Source: Flavobacterium ammonificans (GTDB taxonomy: Bacteria > Bacteroidota > Bacteroidia > Flavobacteriales > Flavobacteriaceae). From it: a stretch of DNA of 64,000 nt. The stretch is taken from assembly GCF_020886115.1 (NCBI RefSeq), contig NZ_AP025185.1, forward strand, positions 1,302,001-1,366,000, written 5' to 3'. Both the position numbers and the translations under genes were made by a program. Of this stretch, positions 51,317 through 59,097 are shown in pieces (position 1 is the stretch's first letter; each line of letters opens with the position of its first letter). Under the pieces are notes generated by a model, which was not told the DNA's origin, made no database searches, and saw only the letters and a program-made list of their open reading frames with translations.

Positions 51317-52860
51317 ACTGATTTCTTTTTCTTCCAAAAATATTCTCCAATAAAATAGGCTACTAATGCCATCAGGAAAAATTTAAAATAGGATTGGGGT
51401 TCACCTTCACCACTAACTGTAGTGAATAATCGTTCCCAACGAATTTTTTTCATTCCTTTTGCATTGGAATCATAACTCATCCAGATAAATGTTGGTTTTC
51501 CAACGATATGATTTTCGGGTACATACCCCCAATAACGACTGTCTTCCGAATTATGACGATTGTCTCCCATCATCCAATAGTAATCTTGTTGAAAGGTATA
51601 TGAAGTTGCAATTTTTCCGTTGATTCTGATTTCTGAACCAGTTACTTTCAAATCATTTTTTTCGTAATCAGTGATGATCGTTTTATAAAATGGTAAGGTC
51701 TTTAAATTTAGAGGCACTGTTTTTCCTTGTTGTGGAATATAAATGGGTCCAAAATTATCTCGATTCCATTTATTGATGTGAGGGAAAATGCCTGGTTCAA
51801 TTTCTTTTGAAATGATTTTTTCAACTCCAGTAATTCCGGGAATTTGTTTTAGTCTTTCTGCATTTGAAGCAGTTAATGCTGCGATAAACAAGGTATCTCT
51901 TTTCTCCGCATCCATAAATCCTGCACCATCTGTAATATCCATGTCTTTTAGGAGATATTCAAAATCGATAGGTGTCTTACCATCTAAAGCTACTTTATAG
52001 GAAAATTGAGGTCTAGCTCTTTCTGGTAAAATCAATTCTTTTTCGTTTACAAAAACGGTTCCGTCTTTGATTTCCAATTGGTCACCAGGAATACCAACAC
52101 AACGTTTAACATAGTTTGATTTCTTATCGATAGGCTTGTCTGCTCTCAATCCTGAGTTATCTCTGAACTTATACACAGTGTCTACTGGCCAGTTGAATAC
52201 TACTATATCATTTCGTTCGACAGTTTGAAAACCAGGAATTCTGAAATAAGGTAATTGAGGCCAACTAAGGTAAGACTTCTTTTTTGTCAACGGAATGGTA
52301 TCGTGAACCATTGGTAGTGCTACTGTAGTCATTGGAGTTCGTGCTCCATAGTTTACCTTGCTTACAAACAAAAAGTCGCCTACTAGTAATGACTTCTCTA
52401 GTGACGAAGTCGGTATGGTAAAAGGTTGGATGAAATAGGTGTGTACAAAAGTGGCTACTACTATCGCAAAAAGTAAAGAGCTAATTGTATCTGTCGTTTT
52501 ATTGATTGGTTGGGAACTTTTGTCAGCGATATAATTCAATTGCTGCGAATAATTGATATAAGCGATGTACAAGCCAAAAGTGGCAATACCAATTACTTTA
52601 TCTTTGGTTGCGTTTTTACCAAAACTACTTAATGTTTCCACCCAGACTGCTGGAAATACAATAAGGTTAATTACCGGAATAAAAAGTAAAAGAGTCCACC
52701 AACTTGGTTTGTTTATGATTTTCATCAAGACAATAGCATTGTACACGGGAATAGCTGCTTCCCAACTTTTTCTTCCTGCTGCTACATACAATTTCCATGT
52801 TCCAATAAAGTGAATTACTTGTATTGATAAGAAAAATATAAACCATTGTGATAGTGTCAT
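51313..52860 (-). CDS. lepB: Signal peptidase I (long Bacteroidota form)
   Basis: The membrane peptidase removing Sec signal peptides, 515 residues against about 200-320 in most bacteria. The N-terminal 110 residues hold about three hydrophobic segments (DUF5684-like). A transmembrane helix then leads to the catalytic Ser in TIPTSSLEKSL near residue 153, where many homologues have PTGSM. The general-base Lys is in NYVKRCVGIPGD near 246. An insertion of roughly 150 residues separates this from GDNRHNSEDSRYWG near 453. One C-terminal transmembrane helix follows. It lies downstream of dapB with an AT-rich repeat between. Confidence 0.95.
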   Translation of the reverse strand: MTLSQWFIFFLSIQVIHFIGTWKLYVAAGRKSWEAAIPVYNAIVLMKIINKPSWWTLLLFIPVINLIVFPAVWVETLSSFGKNATKDKVIGIATFGLYIAYINYSQQLNYIADKSSQPINKTTDTISSLLFAIVVATFVHTYFIQPFTIPTSSLEKSLLVGDFLFVSKVNYGARTPMTTVALPMVHDTIPLTKKKSYLSWPQLPYFRIPGFQTVERNDIVVFNWPVDTVYKFRDNSGLRADKPIDKKSNYVKRCVGIPGDQLEIKDGTVFVNEKELILPERARPQFSYKVALDGKTPIDFEYLLKDMDITDGAGFMDAEKRDTLFIAALTASNAERLKQIPGITGVEKIISKEIEPGIFPHINKWNRDNFGPIYIPQQGKTVPLNLKTLPFYKTIITDYEKNDLKVTGSEIRINGKIATSYTFQQDYYWMMGDNRHNSEDSRYWGYVPENHIVGKPTFIWMSYDSNAKGMKKIRWERLFTTVSGEGEPQSYFKFFLMALVAYFIGEYFWKKKKSV

Positions 52861-52867
52861 AATTAAG

Positions 52868-52900
52868 ATTGTTAGATTATTAGATTTTTAGATTCCTTAG
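52868..52900. repeat. Degenerate octanucleotide tandem repeat upstream of lepB
   Basis: ATTGTTAG, ATTATTAG, ATTTTTAG and ATTCCTTAG occur in a row: three exact 8-base units and one 9-base unit with consensus ATTnTTAG. They lie 8 bases from the lepB start. Inverted relatives (TCTAATGAT, ATCTAAG, AATCTAAC) occur at about 52965-52998 near the dapB stop, so the 130-base gap is built from this motif. Confidence 0.75.
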
Positions 52901-52990
52901 ATGTTTTGGAAGTTTTAAAAATCTATTTTTTTATTTTTTATAAATATGTTTATTATTAATTTTTCTAATGATCTAAGAAGTCAAAAAAAT

Positions 52991-53695
52991 CTAACGTTCT
53001 AGATTCAATACATCTTTCATTGTAAATACTCCTTGTTTTCCAGCTAACCATTCTGCTGCAATAACAGCACCTAGTGCAAAGCCCTCACGGTTATGTGCAG
53101 TATGTTTGATTTCGATGCTATCTACATTAGAATTATACGTCACGGTATGAGTTCCGGGAACATCTTCAACTCGTAATGCTTCAATTTGGATTTCATTAGC
53201 AGCGGGCTTGTCTATAGTCCATTTAGTGTAATTACTATTTTCAATAACTCCATTTGCTAGAGATATTGCAGTTCCGCTTGGAGCGTCTAATTTTTGAGTG
53301 TGATGAATTTCTTCCATGGCAACAGAATACGAATTGTATGGTGCCATTATTTTAGCCAAATAATCGTTTAATTCAAAAAATAAGTTGACCCCTAAGCTGA
53401 AATTAGAACTGGAAATAAAACCTCCCTTTTTTTCGTTACAAAGCGCTATAATTTCGTCATAGCGTTCTAACCAACCCGTTGTTCCAGACACCACAGGAAC
53501 ATGAGTATGAAAACAATTGGAAATGTTTTCAACTGCAGCAGTTGGTACGCTAAAATCAATAGCAACATCTGCATTGGATAGTCCGTCGTAGGTATTGTTT
53601 TCGTCTTTCTTCAAAACGATTTCATGACCTCTTTCTATGGCAATTCTTTCGATTACCTTACCCATTTTTCCGTATCCTAAGAGTGCAATTTTCAT
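52991..53695 (-). CDS. dapB: 4-hydroxy-tetrahydrodipicolinate reductase
   Basis: The lysine/diaminopimelate-pathway reductase, 234 residues, at the short end of the family. The NAD(P)-binding motif is LGYGKMGKVIE. The catalytic His pair and Lys lie in EIHHTQKLDAPSGTA near residues 132-146, and the NFSLGVNLFFEL region contacts substrate. It follows the DUF5683 gene by 38 bases in the order parA, parB, DUF5683, dapB, lepB, a conserved Bacteroidota arrangement. Confidence 0.96.
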   Translation of the reverse strand: MKIALLGYGKMGKVIERIAIERGHEIVLKKDENNTYDGLSNADVAIDFSVPTAAVENISNCFHTHVPVVSGTTGWLERYDEIIALCNEKKGGFISSSNFSLGVNLFFELNDYLAKIMAPYNSYSVAMEEIHHTQKLDAPSGTAISLANGVIENSNYTKWTIDKPAANEIQIEALRVEDVPGTHTVTYNSNVDSIEIKHTAHNREGFALGAVIAAEWLAGKQGVFTMKDVLNLER

Positions 53696-53733
53696 TTAAT
53701 TCTATTTATGATGTATTTAGAAATAATTCAATT

Positions 53734-54294
53734 CTAAAAATTATAATTAAGTGTTAGTCCAACATTAGCTCTTAATGTTACATAATCAGCAGATAATGAA
53801 GGGCGTAATGATAAATTTTCATCGATATTAAATTGTTTTAATGCTGCGTCCACATTAGCATCTATAATGTTGAGCGCATAAAAACCAAGCACAAACAATG
53901 TAGATAGATCTCTATTACGTTGGTAAAATTTCTGTGCAGTAATTAATCGGTTGGTATCCAGATAATTGAATTTATCGTCGTTAAAACCCTCTAGTCTTCT
54001 TTTATAAGCGTCTCTCACTTCGTTGTATTTGGTATTGCTGTCCAAATAAAAGTACAAGCTCGTGCCAATAGCTCCGTAGACAATAGGAATTTTCCAATAT
54101 TTTTTATTGTAAGCCTGACCTAATCCAGGTAAAACTGCCGAATAAAAAGCGGCTTTTGCAGGTGTTAAAGGATCAATATCATTCGGTTTCAAGCTGTCTT
54201 TTTGTGCTTTTTGAGTAACCGTTTTGTCTTGTGCCAAAACTAAATTGTTTCCCAAAAGCAAAAAAAGTATAGCTATGAATAGATGTCTTTGCAC
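53734..54294 (-). CDS. DUF5683 family exported protein
   Basis: A 186-residue protein with a signal peptide (LFLLLGNNLVLAQ end, about residue 22) and the DUF5683 core PAKAAFYSAVLPGLGQAYNKKYWKIPIVYGAIG, which contains two hydrophobic segments. The C-terminal NVGLTLNYNF looks like a closing membrane beta strand. The start is GTG at 54294, sharing its G with the parB stop (TAGTG), so translation is coupled. The role is unknown; the fixed place after parB suggests a cell-envelope function tied to the cell cycle. Confidence 0.85.
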   Translation of the reverse strand: MQRHLFIAILFLLLGNNLVLAQDKTVTQKAQKDSLKPNDIDPLTPAKAAFYSAVLPGLGQAYNKKYWKIPIVYGAIGTSLYFYLDSNTKYNEVRDAYKRRLEGFNDDKFNYLDTNRLITAQKFYQRNRDLSTLFVLGFYALNIIDANVDAALKQFNIDENLSLRPSLSADYVTLRANVGLTLNYNF

Positions 54295-55193
54295 TATCCT
54301 TTGATTAGTTTGACAATTCTATTGAAGTCTTCTTCAGAGTGGAATGGAATGGTGATTTTACCTTTACCATTTCCAGCTACTTTGATATCTACCTTAGTGC
54401 CAAAATAGTCTACAAATTTCTTTTGCTCACTAGGAGCTACATCAAAAGAGGTAGATTTTGCTTTAGTGGCGGCTTTCGGTTTCAAGCTATCTTGATGGTT
54501 TTTAACCAATGCTTCCGTTTCACGAACGGATAAGTTTTGACTTACTATTTTTTGGTAAATAGTCGTTTGAACATCTAAATCTTCAATATTTATAATTGCA
54601 CGGCCGTGTCCCATACTAATGAACCCATCGCGAATCCCAGTTTGAATAATTGGGTCTAATTTTAATAAACGCAAGTAATTAGCAATTGTAGAACGTTTTT
54701 TACCTACACGTTCACTCATTTGCTCTTGAGTTAATTCAATTTCTTCCATCAAACGCTGGTAGGATAATGCGATTTCAATTGGATCTAAATCATGACGTTG
54801 GATGTTTTCTACCAAAGCCATAACTAACGATTCATTGTCATTAGCAATACGAATGTAAGCAGGGACTGTTTTTAAACCTACTAGAGTAGAAGCACGCAAA
54901 CGACGCTCTCCGGAAATTAATTGGTATTTATTAAAGTCTAATTTACGAACAGTTATAGGTTGAATAACGCCTAATTCCTTGATAGAAGTAGCTAGTTCTT
55001 TTAAGGATTCTTCGTTAAAATTACTTCTTGGTTGAAAAGGATTGATTTCTATAGCATCAATTTCCAATTCAATAATATTTCCAACAACCTTATCTGCATT
55101 CTTATCATGTACAGATTTAATATCGTTTTCAGGATCCTTTAATAAGGCTGACAATCCTCTTCCAAGAGCTTGTTTTTTAATTGCTTTTGCCAT
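54294..55193 (-). CDS. parB: Chromosome-partitioning protein ParB
   Basis: The 299-residue centromere-binding CTPase of the chromosome segregation system. The N-terminus KKQALGRGLSALL is the ParA-stimulating peptide. The ParB/Srx domain has INPFQPR near residue 50 and ISGERRLRAS near 93. The helix-turn-helix region is LTQEQMSERVGKKRSTIANYLRLLKL near 155-180, and the C-terminus (about 255-299) dimerises. It starts 4 bases after parA. No canonical parS site was recognised in the window. Confidence 0.97.
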   Translation of the reverse strand: MAKAIKKQALGRGLSALLKDPENDIKSVHDKNADKVVGNIIELEIDAIEINPFQPRSNFNEESLKELATSIKELGVIQPITVRKLDFNKYQLISGERRLRASTLVGLKTVPAYIRIANDNESLVMALVENIQRHDLDPIEIALSYQRLMEEIELTQEQMSERVGKKRSTIANYLRLLKLDPIIQTGIRDGFISMGHGRAIINIEDLDVQTTIYQKIVSQNLSVRETEALVKNHQDSLKPKAATKAKSTSFDVAPSEQKKFVDYFGTKVDIKVAGNGKGKITIPFHSEEDFNRIVKLIKG

Positions 55194-55197
55194 ACAG

Positions 55198-55965
55198 TTA
55201 GTTGCTGTTTTTTTGTATTACTTCTTGAGCTAAATGCAAGTAGTTGGTTGCCCCTTTACTTGTAGCGTCATAATTGATGATGCTTTCGCCAAAACTTGGC
55301 GCTTCACTTAGTTTAATATTTCTTTGGATAATGGTTTCAAAAACCATTTCATTAAAGTGTTTTTGAACTTCTTCGACTACTTGATTCGATAATCGCAAAC
55401 GGGAATCGTACATCGTTAAAAGCAATCCTTCAATGTCCAGTTCGGTATTGTGAATTTTCTGAATACTTTTTATTGTATTAAGTAATTTACCCAAACCTTC
55501 CAATGCAAAATATTCACATTGTATAGGGATAATTACAGAATCTGCTGCAGTGAGCGCATTCAAGGTTAGTAACCCTAAAGATGGCGCGCAGTCAATAATG
55601 ATAAAGTCATAATCGTCTTTGATTTCCTGCAATGCTTGTTTCAGCATGTATTCTCTGTTCTCTTTGTCTACCAATTCGATTTCGATGGCAACAAGGTCAA
55701 TATGAGCTGGAATTACATCAACATTGGGAGCAGTACAGCTAATGATAGCTTCTTTGGGTAAGTGACTGTGTTCTAAAATTTGGTAGGTACCAATTTCTAC
55801 TGATTCTACATCAATTCCCAATCCCGATGTTGCGTTGGCTTGGGGGTCAGCATCAATTAATAATACTTTTTTTTCAAGAACACCAAGAGATGCAGCAAGA
55901 TTTACTGATGTAGTTGTTTTTCCAACACCTCCTTTTTGATTAGCAATTGCAATGATTTTACCCAT
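55198..55965 (-). CDS. parA: Chromosome-partitioning ATPase ParA (Soj)
   Basis: A 255-residue deviant-Walker ATPase that drives ParB-bound origins apart over the nucleoid. Walker A is KGGVGKTTTSVNLA at residues 10-23, Walker A' is LLIDADPQANAT near 39, and Walker B is FIIIDCAPSLG near 121. It is the first gene of parA, parB, DUF5683, dapB, with a 4-base gap to parB. A 178-base spacer without recognisable features separates it from the tRNA-Pro terminator. Confidence 0.97.
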   Translation of the reverse strand: MGKIIAIANQKGGVGKTTTSVNLAASLGVLEKKVLLIDADPQANATSGLGIDVESVEIGTYQILEHSHLPKEAIISCTAPNVDVIPAHIDLVAIEIELVDKENREYMLKQALQEIKDDYDFIIIDCAPSLGLLTLNALTAADSVIIPIQCEYFALEGLGKLLNTIKSIQKIHNTELDIEGLLLTMYDSRLRLSNQVVEEVQKHFNEMVFETIIQRNIKLSEAPSFGESIINYDATSKGATNYLHLAQEVIQKNSN

Positions 55966-56143
55966 TTATTTTTTCAGATTTAGAACGGTAAAAATACAAT
56001 TATTTATGGTTTCTGAAAATCTATTTTGTTAACATTTGTTAGATCTAGAATTATTATTGTTGGAAAACTGCAGCATTTTAATTTTTGGAAATTAAAAACT
56101 AATTAATAATCAATTCGGTCTTCAATTTAAATTTTGGGATTTT

Positions 56144-56181
56144 CACAAAAAAAATCCTTTCAGCTGAGCTAAAAGGATTTT
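56144..56181 (-). terminator. Terminator of tRNA-Pro
   Basis: AAAATCCTTT and AAAGGATTTT form a perfect 10-bp stem around an 11-base loop, followed on the minus strand by T-rich sequence. It starts one base after the tRNA discriminator base. Confidence 0.85.
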
Positions 56182-56182
56182 G

Positions 56183-56257
56183 TCGGGGTGGCAGGATTCG
56201 AACCTGCGGCCTCCTGCTCCCAAAGCAGGCGCGATAACCGGGCTACGCTACACCCCG
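56183..56257 (-). tRNA. tRNA-Pro (anticodon UGG)
   Basis: On the minus strand the acceptor arms CGGGGTG and CACCCCG pair perfectly. The D arm is TAGCGTAGCCCGGTTATCGC, the anticodon stem CCTGC/GCAGG closes the loop TTTGGGA (anticodon TGG), and the T arm contains GGTTCGAATCC. The discriminator is A and CCA is not encoded (the next bases are C-A-A), unlike tRNA-Thr in this window. It is a single-gene unit with its own terminator. Confidence 0.96.
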
Positions 56258-56357
56258 TAACGCGAGTGCAAAGATAGAATTATTTTTTATTCGAGCAAGT
56301 CAAATGCATAAATAGGGGAAGATTATTTTTGTATAACTAAAAATGATGTTTTTTAGC

Positions 56358-56386
56358 TTGGTTTTTTTATTTAAAAACTACCTTTG
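56358..56386 (+). promoter_or_regulatory. Promoter of trxB
   Basis: TTG at 56358-56360, an 18-base spacer, and TACCTTTG at 56379-56386, a good Bacteroidota promoter. It lies 32 bases before the trxB ATG. Confidence 0.7.
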
Positions 56387-56418
56387 CAGTAATACTATAA
56401 ATTAAAAATACTTTTATC

Positions 56419-57369
56419 ATGTCAGATACTATCGAAAAAATAAAATGCCTAATTATAGGTTCAGGTCCAGCGGGTTATACGGCTGCAATTTATGCAGCTA
56501 GAGCGAATATGAATCCTGTTTTATATCAAGGAATGCAACCTGGAGGTCAGTTAACAACTACTAATGAAGTGGAGAATTTTCCTGGTTATGTAGATGGTGT
56601 TACTGGTCCAGAAATGATGATTCAATTACAAGCACAAGCGCAACGCTTTGGTGCGGATATTCGTGATGGATGGGCTACTAAGGTTGATTTTTCTGGTCCA
56701 ATTCACAAGGTTTGGATTAATGATTCTATCGAGTTGCATTGCGAAACCGTAATTATTTCTACTGGAGCTACTGCTAAATATTTAGGATTGCCTTCAGAAC
56801 AACATTATTTAAAAATGGGTGGAGGGGTTTCTGCCTGTGCGGTTTGTGATGGATTTTTCTACAGAAATCAAGAAGTGGTAATTGTAGGAGCAGGAGATTC
56901 AGCATGTGAAGAAGCACATTATTTATCTAAATTGTGTAAAAAAGTAACCATGTTGGTTCGTAGTGAAAAGTTTAGAGCTTCTAAAATTATGGAAGCACGT
57001 GTTCGCGCAACAGAAAATATCACAATCTTAATGAACCACGATACAGTAGAGGTTTTGGGAGATGAGCAAGTAGTAACAGGAGTAAAAGTAAAGAACAAAA
57101 CTACCGACGAAATTTTTGATATTCCGGCAACCGGTTTCTTTGTTGCCATTGGTCACCAACCGAATACTGGAATTTTTAAAGACTACATCAGTTTAGATGA
57201 AACGGGTTATATAGTGAATACTCCAGGTACATCTAAAACCAATGTTGAAGGTGTTTTTGTTGCGGGTGACGCAGCCGATCATGTATACCGTCAAGCCATT
57301 ACAGCTGCTGGAACGGGATGTATGGCTGCTTTAGATGCAGAGCGTTATTTGGCTGCAAAAGGACATTAA
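56419..57369 (+). CDS. trxB: Thioredoxin-disulfide reductase
   Basis: A low-molecular-weight FAD/NADPH enzyme of 316 residues that keeps thioredoxin reduced. FAD-binding GSGPAGYTAAIYAARA lies near residues 14-29. The redox-active pair is CAVC near 139-142, followed by DGFF. The NADPH motif is GAGDSACEEA near 155, and the second FAD motif is GVFVAGDAADHVYRQ near 280. The length is normal. It is monocistronic, with promoter and terminator on either side. It is a likely electron source for the thioredoxin-fold proteins and peroxiredoxins in the window. Confidence 0.97.
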   Translation: MSDTIEKIKCLIIGSGPAGYTAAIYAARANMNPVLYQGMQPGGQLTTTNEVENFPGYVDGVTGPEMMIQLQAQAQRFGADIRDGWATKVDFSGPIHKVWINDSIELHCETVIISTGATAKYLGLPSEQHYLKMGGGVSACAVCDGFFYRNQEVVIVGAGDSACEEAHYLSKLCKKVTMLVRSEKFRASKIMEARVRATENITILMNHDTVEVLGDEQVVTGVKVKNKTTDEIFDIPATGFFVAIGHQPNTGIFKDYISLDETGYIVNTPGTSKTNVEGVFVAGDAADHVYRQAITAAGTGCMAALDAERYLAAKGH

Positions 57370-57390
57370 TTGTAGGCTATGTTTTAATAT

Positions 57391-57419
57391 AAAAAAAGTC
57401 CCTTTAGGGACTTTTTTTA
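57391..57419 (+). terminator. Bidirectional terminator between trxB and the GIN gene
   Basis: A run of A7, then GTCCC-TTTA-GGGAC, then T7. The sequence is symmetrical, so it serves both converging genes. Confidence 0.88.
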
Positions 57420-57428
57420 TGTCATAAT

Positions 57429-58277
57429 TTATTTTTTCGGAGGGAGTTTTTTAAATAATTTCGCTTCTCCAGACAATTTGCGGATAGTAATTGTAGGATT
57501 TCCATATAAATTAATTTCTGCTTTGTCAGTAGCTTCTAAAGTACAGCTAGTTTCTGCAAAAATACTACAGTTTGCGGTGTCTTCAACTGTGGCATCTATG
57601 TTTTTCGAATTAAAGTTACGTGCATTTAATTCCGATGAATTATCCAATCGAGCAATAGTGTTATCTGAATCTCCTTCAATACTAGCTGTTGCTTTTTGAT
57701 ACAAATCGAATTTCAATTCAGCACTATTAATTAATGCTTTTAAGTTGGAATACTTACTTAATTCAATAAATGCGTTTTCGCTTTTAAGATTGAGTTCAAC
57801 TTTAGATTTATCATCTGCCTGCAAGTTAAAATTAGTCACATTTGCATTCAAAAATAATTTTGATTTATTCATTGATTTGAATGTGATATTTTCAACACTG
57901 ATTTCTTGAATTGCGTTAACAATTGCCTCATCTTTTGAAGTAACTAAATTTAAATCATTAGTGTAAGTAATCCTCACGGAAAGTTTTTTAAACCCATGTG
58001 CTTCTTTTGATGTAGCAATAACTAAGACATTATTTTTAACAACAGTAGTAATTACATCGTGTAAGTTATCATCTGCTTCAATTTTAAGTCCAGAAGTTTC
58101 TCCTTTTTCCAGATCAATTGTAAAGTTGTCTTCTACTTCTATAGAATTGAACGATTCAATTTCTTTTGACGCAATTTTAATTATTCCTGAACCTTTAATC
58201 TTTTCGATTTTTTGTGCAAAAAGAAAGGTCGTTGAAAAAAGTAGTAGTACTAAAGTACCAAAGAATTTAAGCTTCAT
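57429..58277 (-). CDS. GIN-domain (DUF2807) exported protein
   Basis: A 282-residue exported protein with a signal peptide (FGTLVLLLFSTTFLFAQ, to about residue 22) and repeated short beta strands of the GIN/DUF2807 right-handed beta-helix (IKGSGIIKIASKEIESFNSIEVEDNFTIDLEKG). The ATG at 58277 starts the signal peptide. It follows another GIN gene by 81 bases, with a large hairpin in the gap, so it may be expressed partly independently. The family is envelope-associated in Bacteroidota, with unknown ligand. Confidence 0.86.
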   Translation of the reverse strand: MKLKFFGTLVLLLFSTTFLFAQKIEKIKGSGIIKIASKEIESFNSIEVEDNFTIDLEKGETSGLKIEADDNLHDVITTVVKNNVLVIATSKEAHGFKKLSVRITYTNDLNLVTSKDEAIVNAIQEISVENITFKSMNKSKLFLNANVTNFNLQADDKSKVELNLKSENAFIELSKYSNLKALINSAELKFDLYQKATASIEGDSDNTIARLDNSSELNARNFNSKNIDATVEDTANCSIFAETSCTLEATDKAEINLYGNPTITIRKLSGEAKLFKKLPPKK

Positions 58278-58297
58278 AATGAATCGGTTTACAACAA

Positions 58298-58339
58298 AAA
58301 TAAGAAAAATCATTCTGATATGAATGATTTTTCTTATTT
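58298..58339 (-). terminator. Large perfect hairpin between the two GIN genes
   Basis: AAATAAGAAAAATCATTC (58298-58315) and its exact complement (58322-58339) form an 18-bp stem around a 6-base loop, with T-rich sequence after it on the minus strand. It lies 20 bases beyond the stop at 58359 and could stop, or attenuate, transcription before the last GIN gene. Confidence 0.8.
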
Positions 58340-58358
58340 ATTAATTCATTTTCAAAAA

Positions 58359-59093
58359 CTAATCTTGTTCTATACTTCCACCTGAACTGGAATTTTTTTG
58401 AAATGTTTTTGGCATTTTATTGTATTTGATGGATGCACCGCTAGACGCCTCTGCTTTTAAACTCACAATGGGATGTACATTTATTGAGGCACCACTAGAA
58501 GCATCAGCAACTACTGAATTGGTTAATAATTTAAAGCATTTTGTTGTACTTCCACTTGACGCCTGACTGTCTAACTGCATGGCCAAACCTTTCAATTCAA
58601 TCGTGCTTCCGCTACTAGATTTGCTAGTCACGGCTTCCATTTCTATGTCTAGTTTTGCCGAACCTGCGCTAGAAGTTTTGATGAAAATTTGGTTACCTTT
58701 CAAGGTATTCTTACTTGTTATGGAAGAAGCACTAGAAGCTTCCAAATTGTCAATAATTGGCATTGTAACACTTACTTTTCGAACACCGTTTCTAATGCTA
58801 ACATACGACTCATTTGAAATAACTAACTTCCCATTTTTTACTTCCGTTTTGATGGTGTTAAGTAAATTATCATCTGCCTCCACAACTACTTCGGTTGTAT
58901 CTCCTTGTTCAATAGTTACTTCAATAGCACTGCTGACATCAACTCCAGTAAACTTTTCTGAAATAGTTCTATTTTCAGTCGTTATCGTACCGCTGCCTTT
59001 TATGGTATTGTAATCTAAATGACAAGAGCTAAAAAAAAGCGCTGTAATAACTGTAATAATAATTTTGGTAATCCAAGTGATGATTTTTATCAT
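58359..59093 (-). CDS. GIN-domain (DUF2807) lipoprotein
   Basis: A 244-residue exported protein. A long hydrophobic leader ends at ALFFSSC (Cys24, lipobox). The GIN beta-helix covers about residues 30-225, opening NTIKGSGTITTENRTISEKFTGVDVSSAIEVTIEQG, and shows serial SSAS/SSGS turns in its second half. It starts 4 bases after the PspC gene stop. It probably sits on the periplasmic face, near the PspC membrane protein. Confidence 0.88.
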   Translation of the reverse strand: MIKIITWITKIIITVITALFFSSCHLDYNTIKGSGTITTENRTISEKFTGVDVSSAIEVTIEQGDTTEVVVEADDNLLNTIKTEVKNGKLVISNESYVSIRNGVRKVSVTMPIIDNLEASSASSITSKNTLKGNQIFIKTSSAGSAKLDIEMEAVTSKSSSGSTIELKGLAMQLDSQASSGSTTKCFKLLTNSVVADASSGASINVHPIVSLKAEASSGASIKYNKMPKTFQKNSSSGGSIEQD

Positions 59094-59097
59094 GGCG

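Noticed and set aside
55966..56143. Possible parS or small RNA in the gap before parA
   Set aside because: No parS-like palindrome, promoter-terminator pair or stable fold could be identified by eye.
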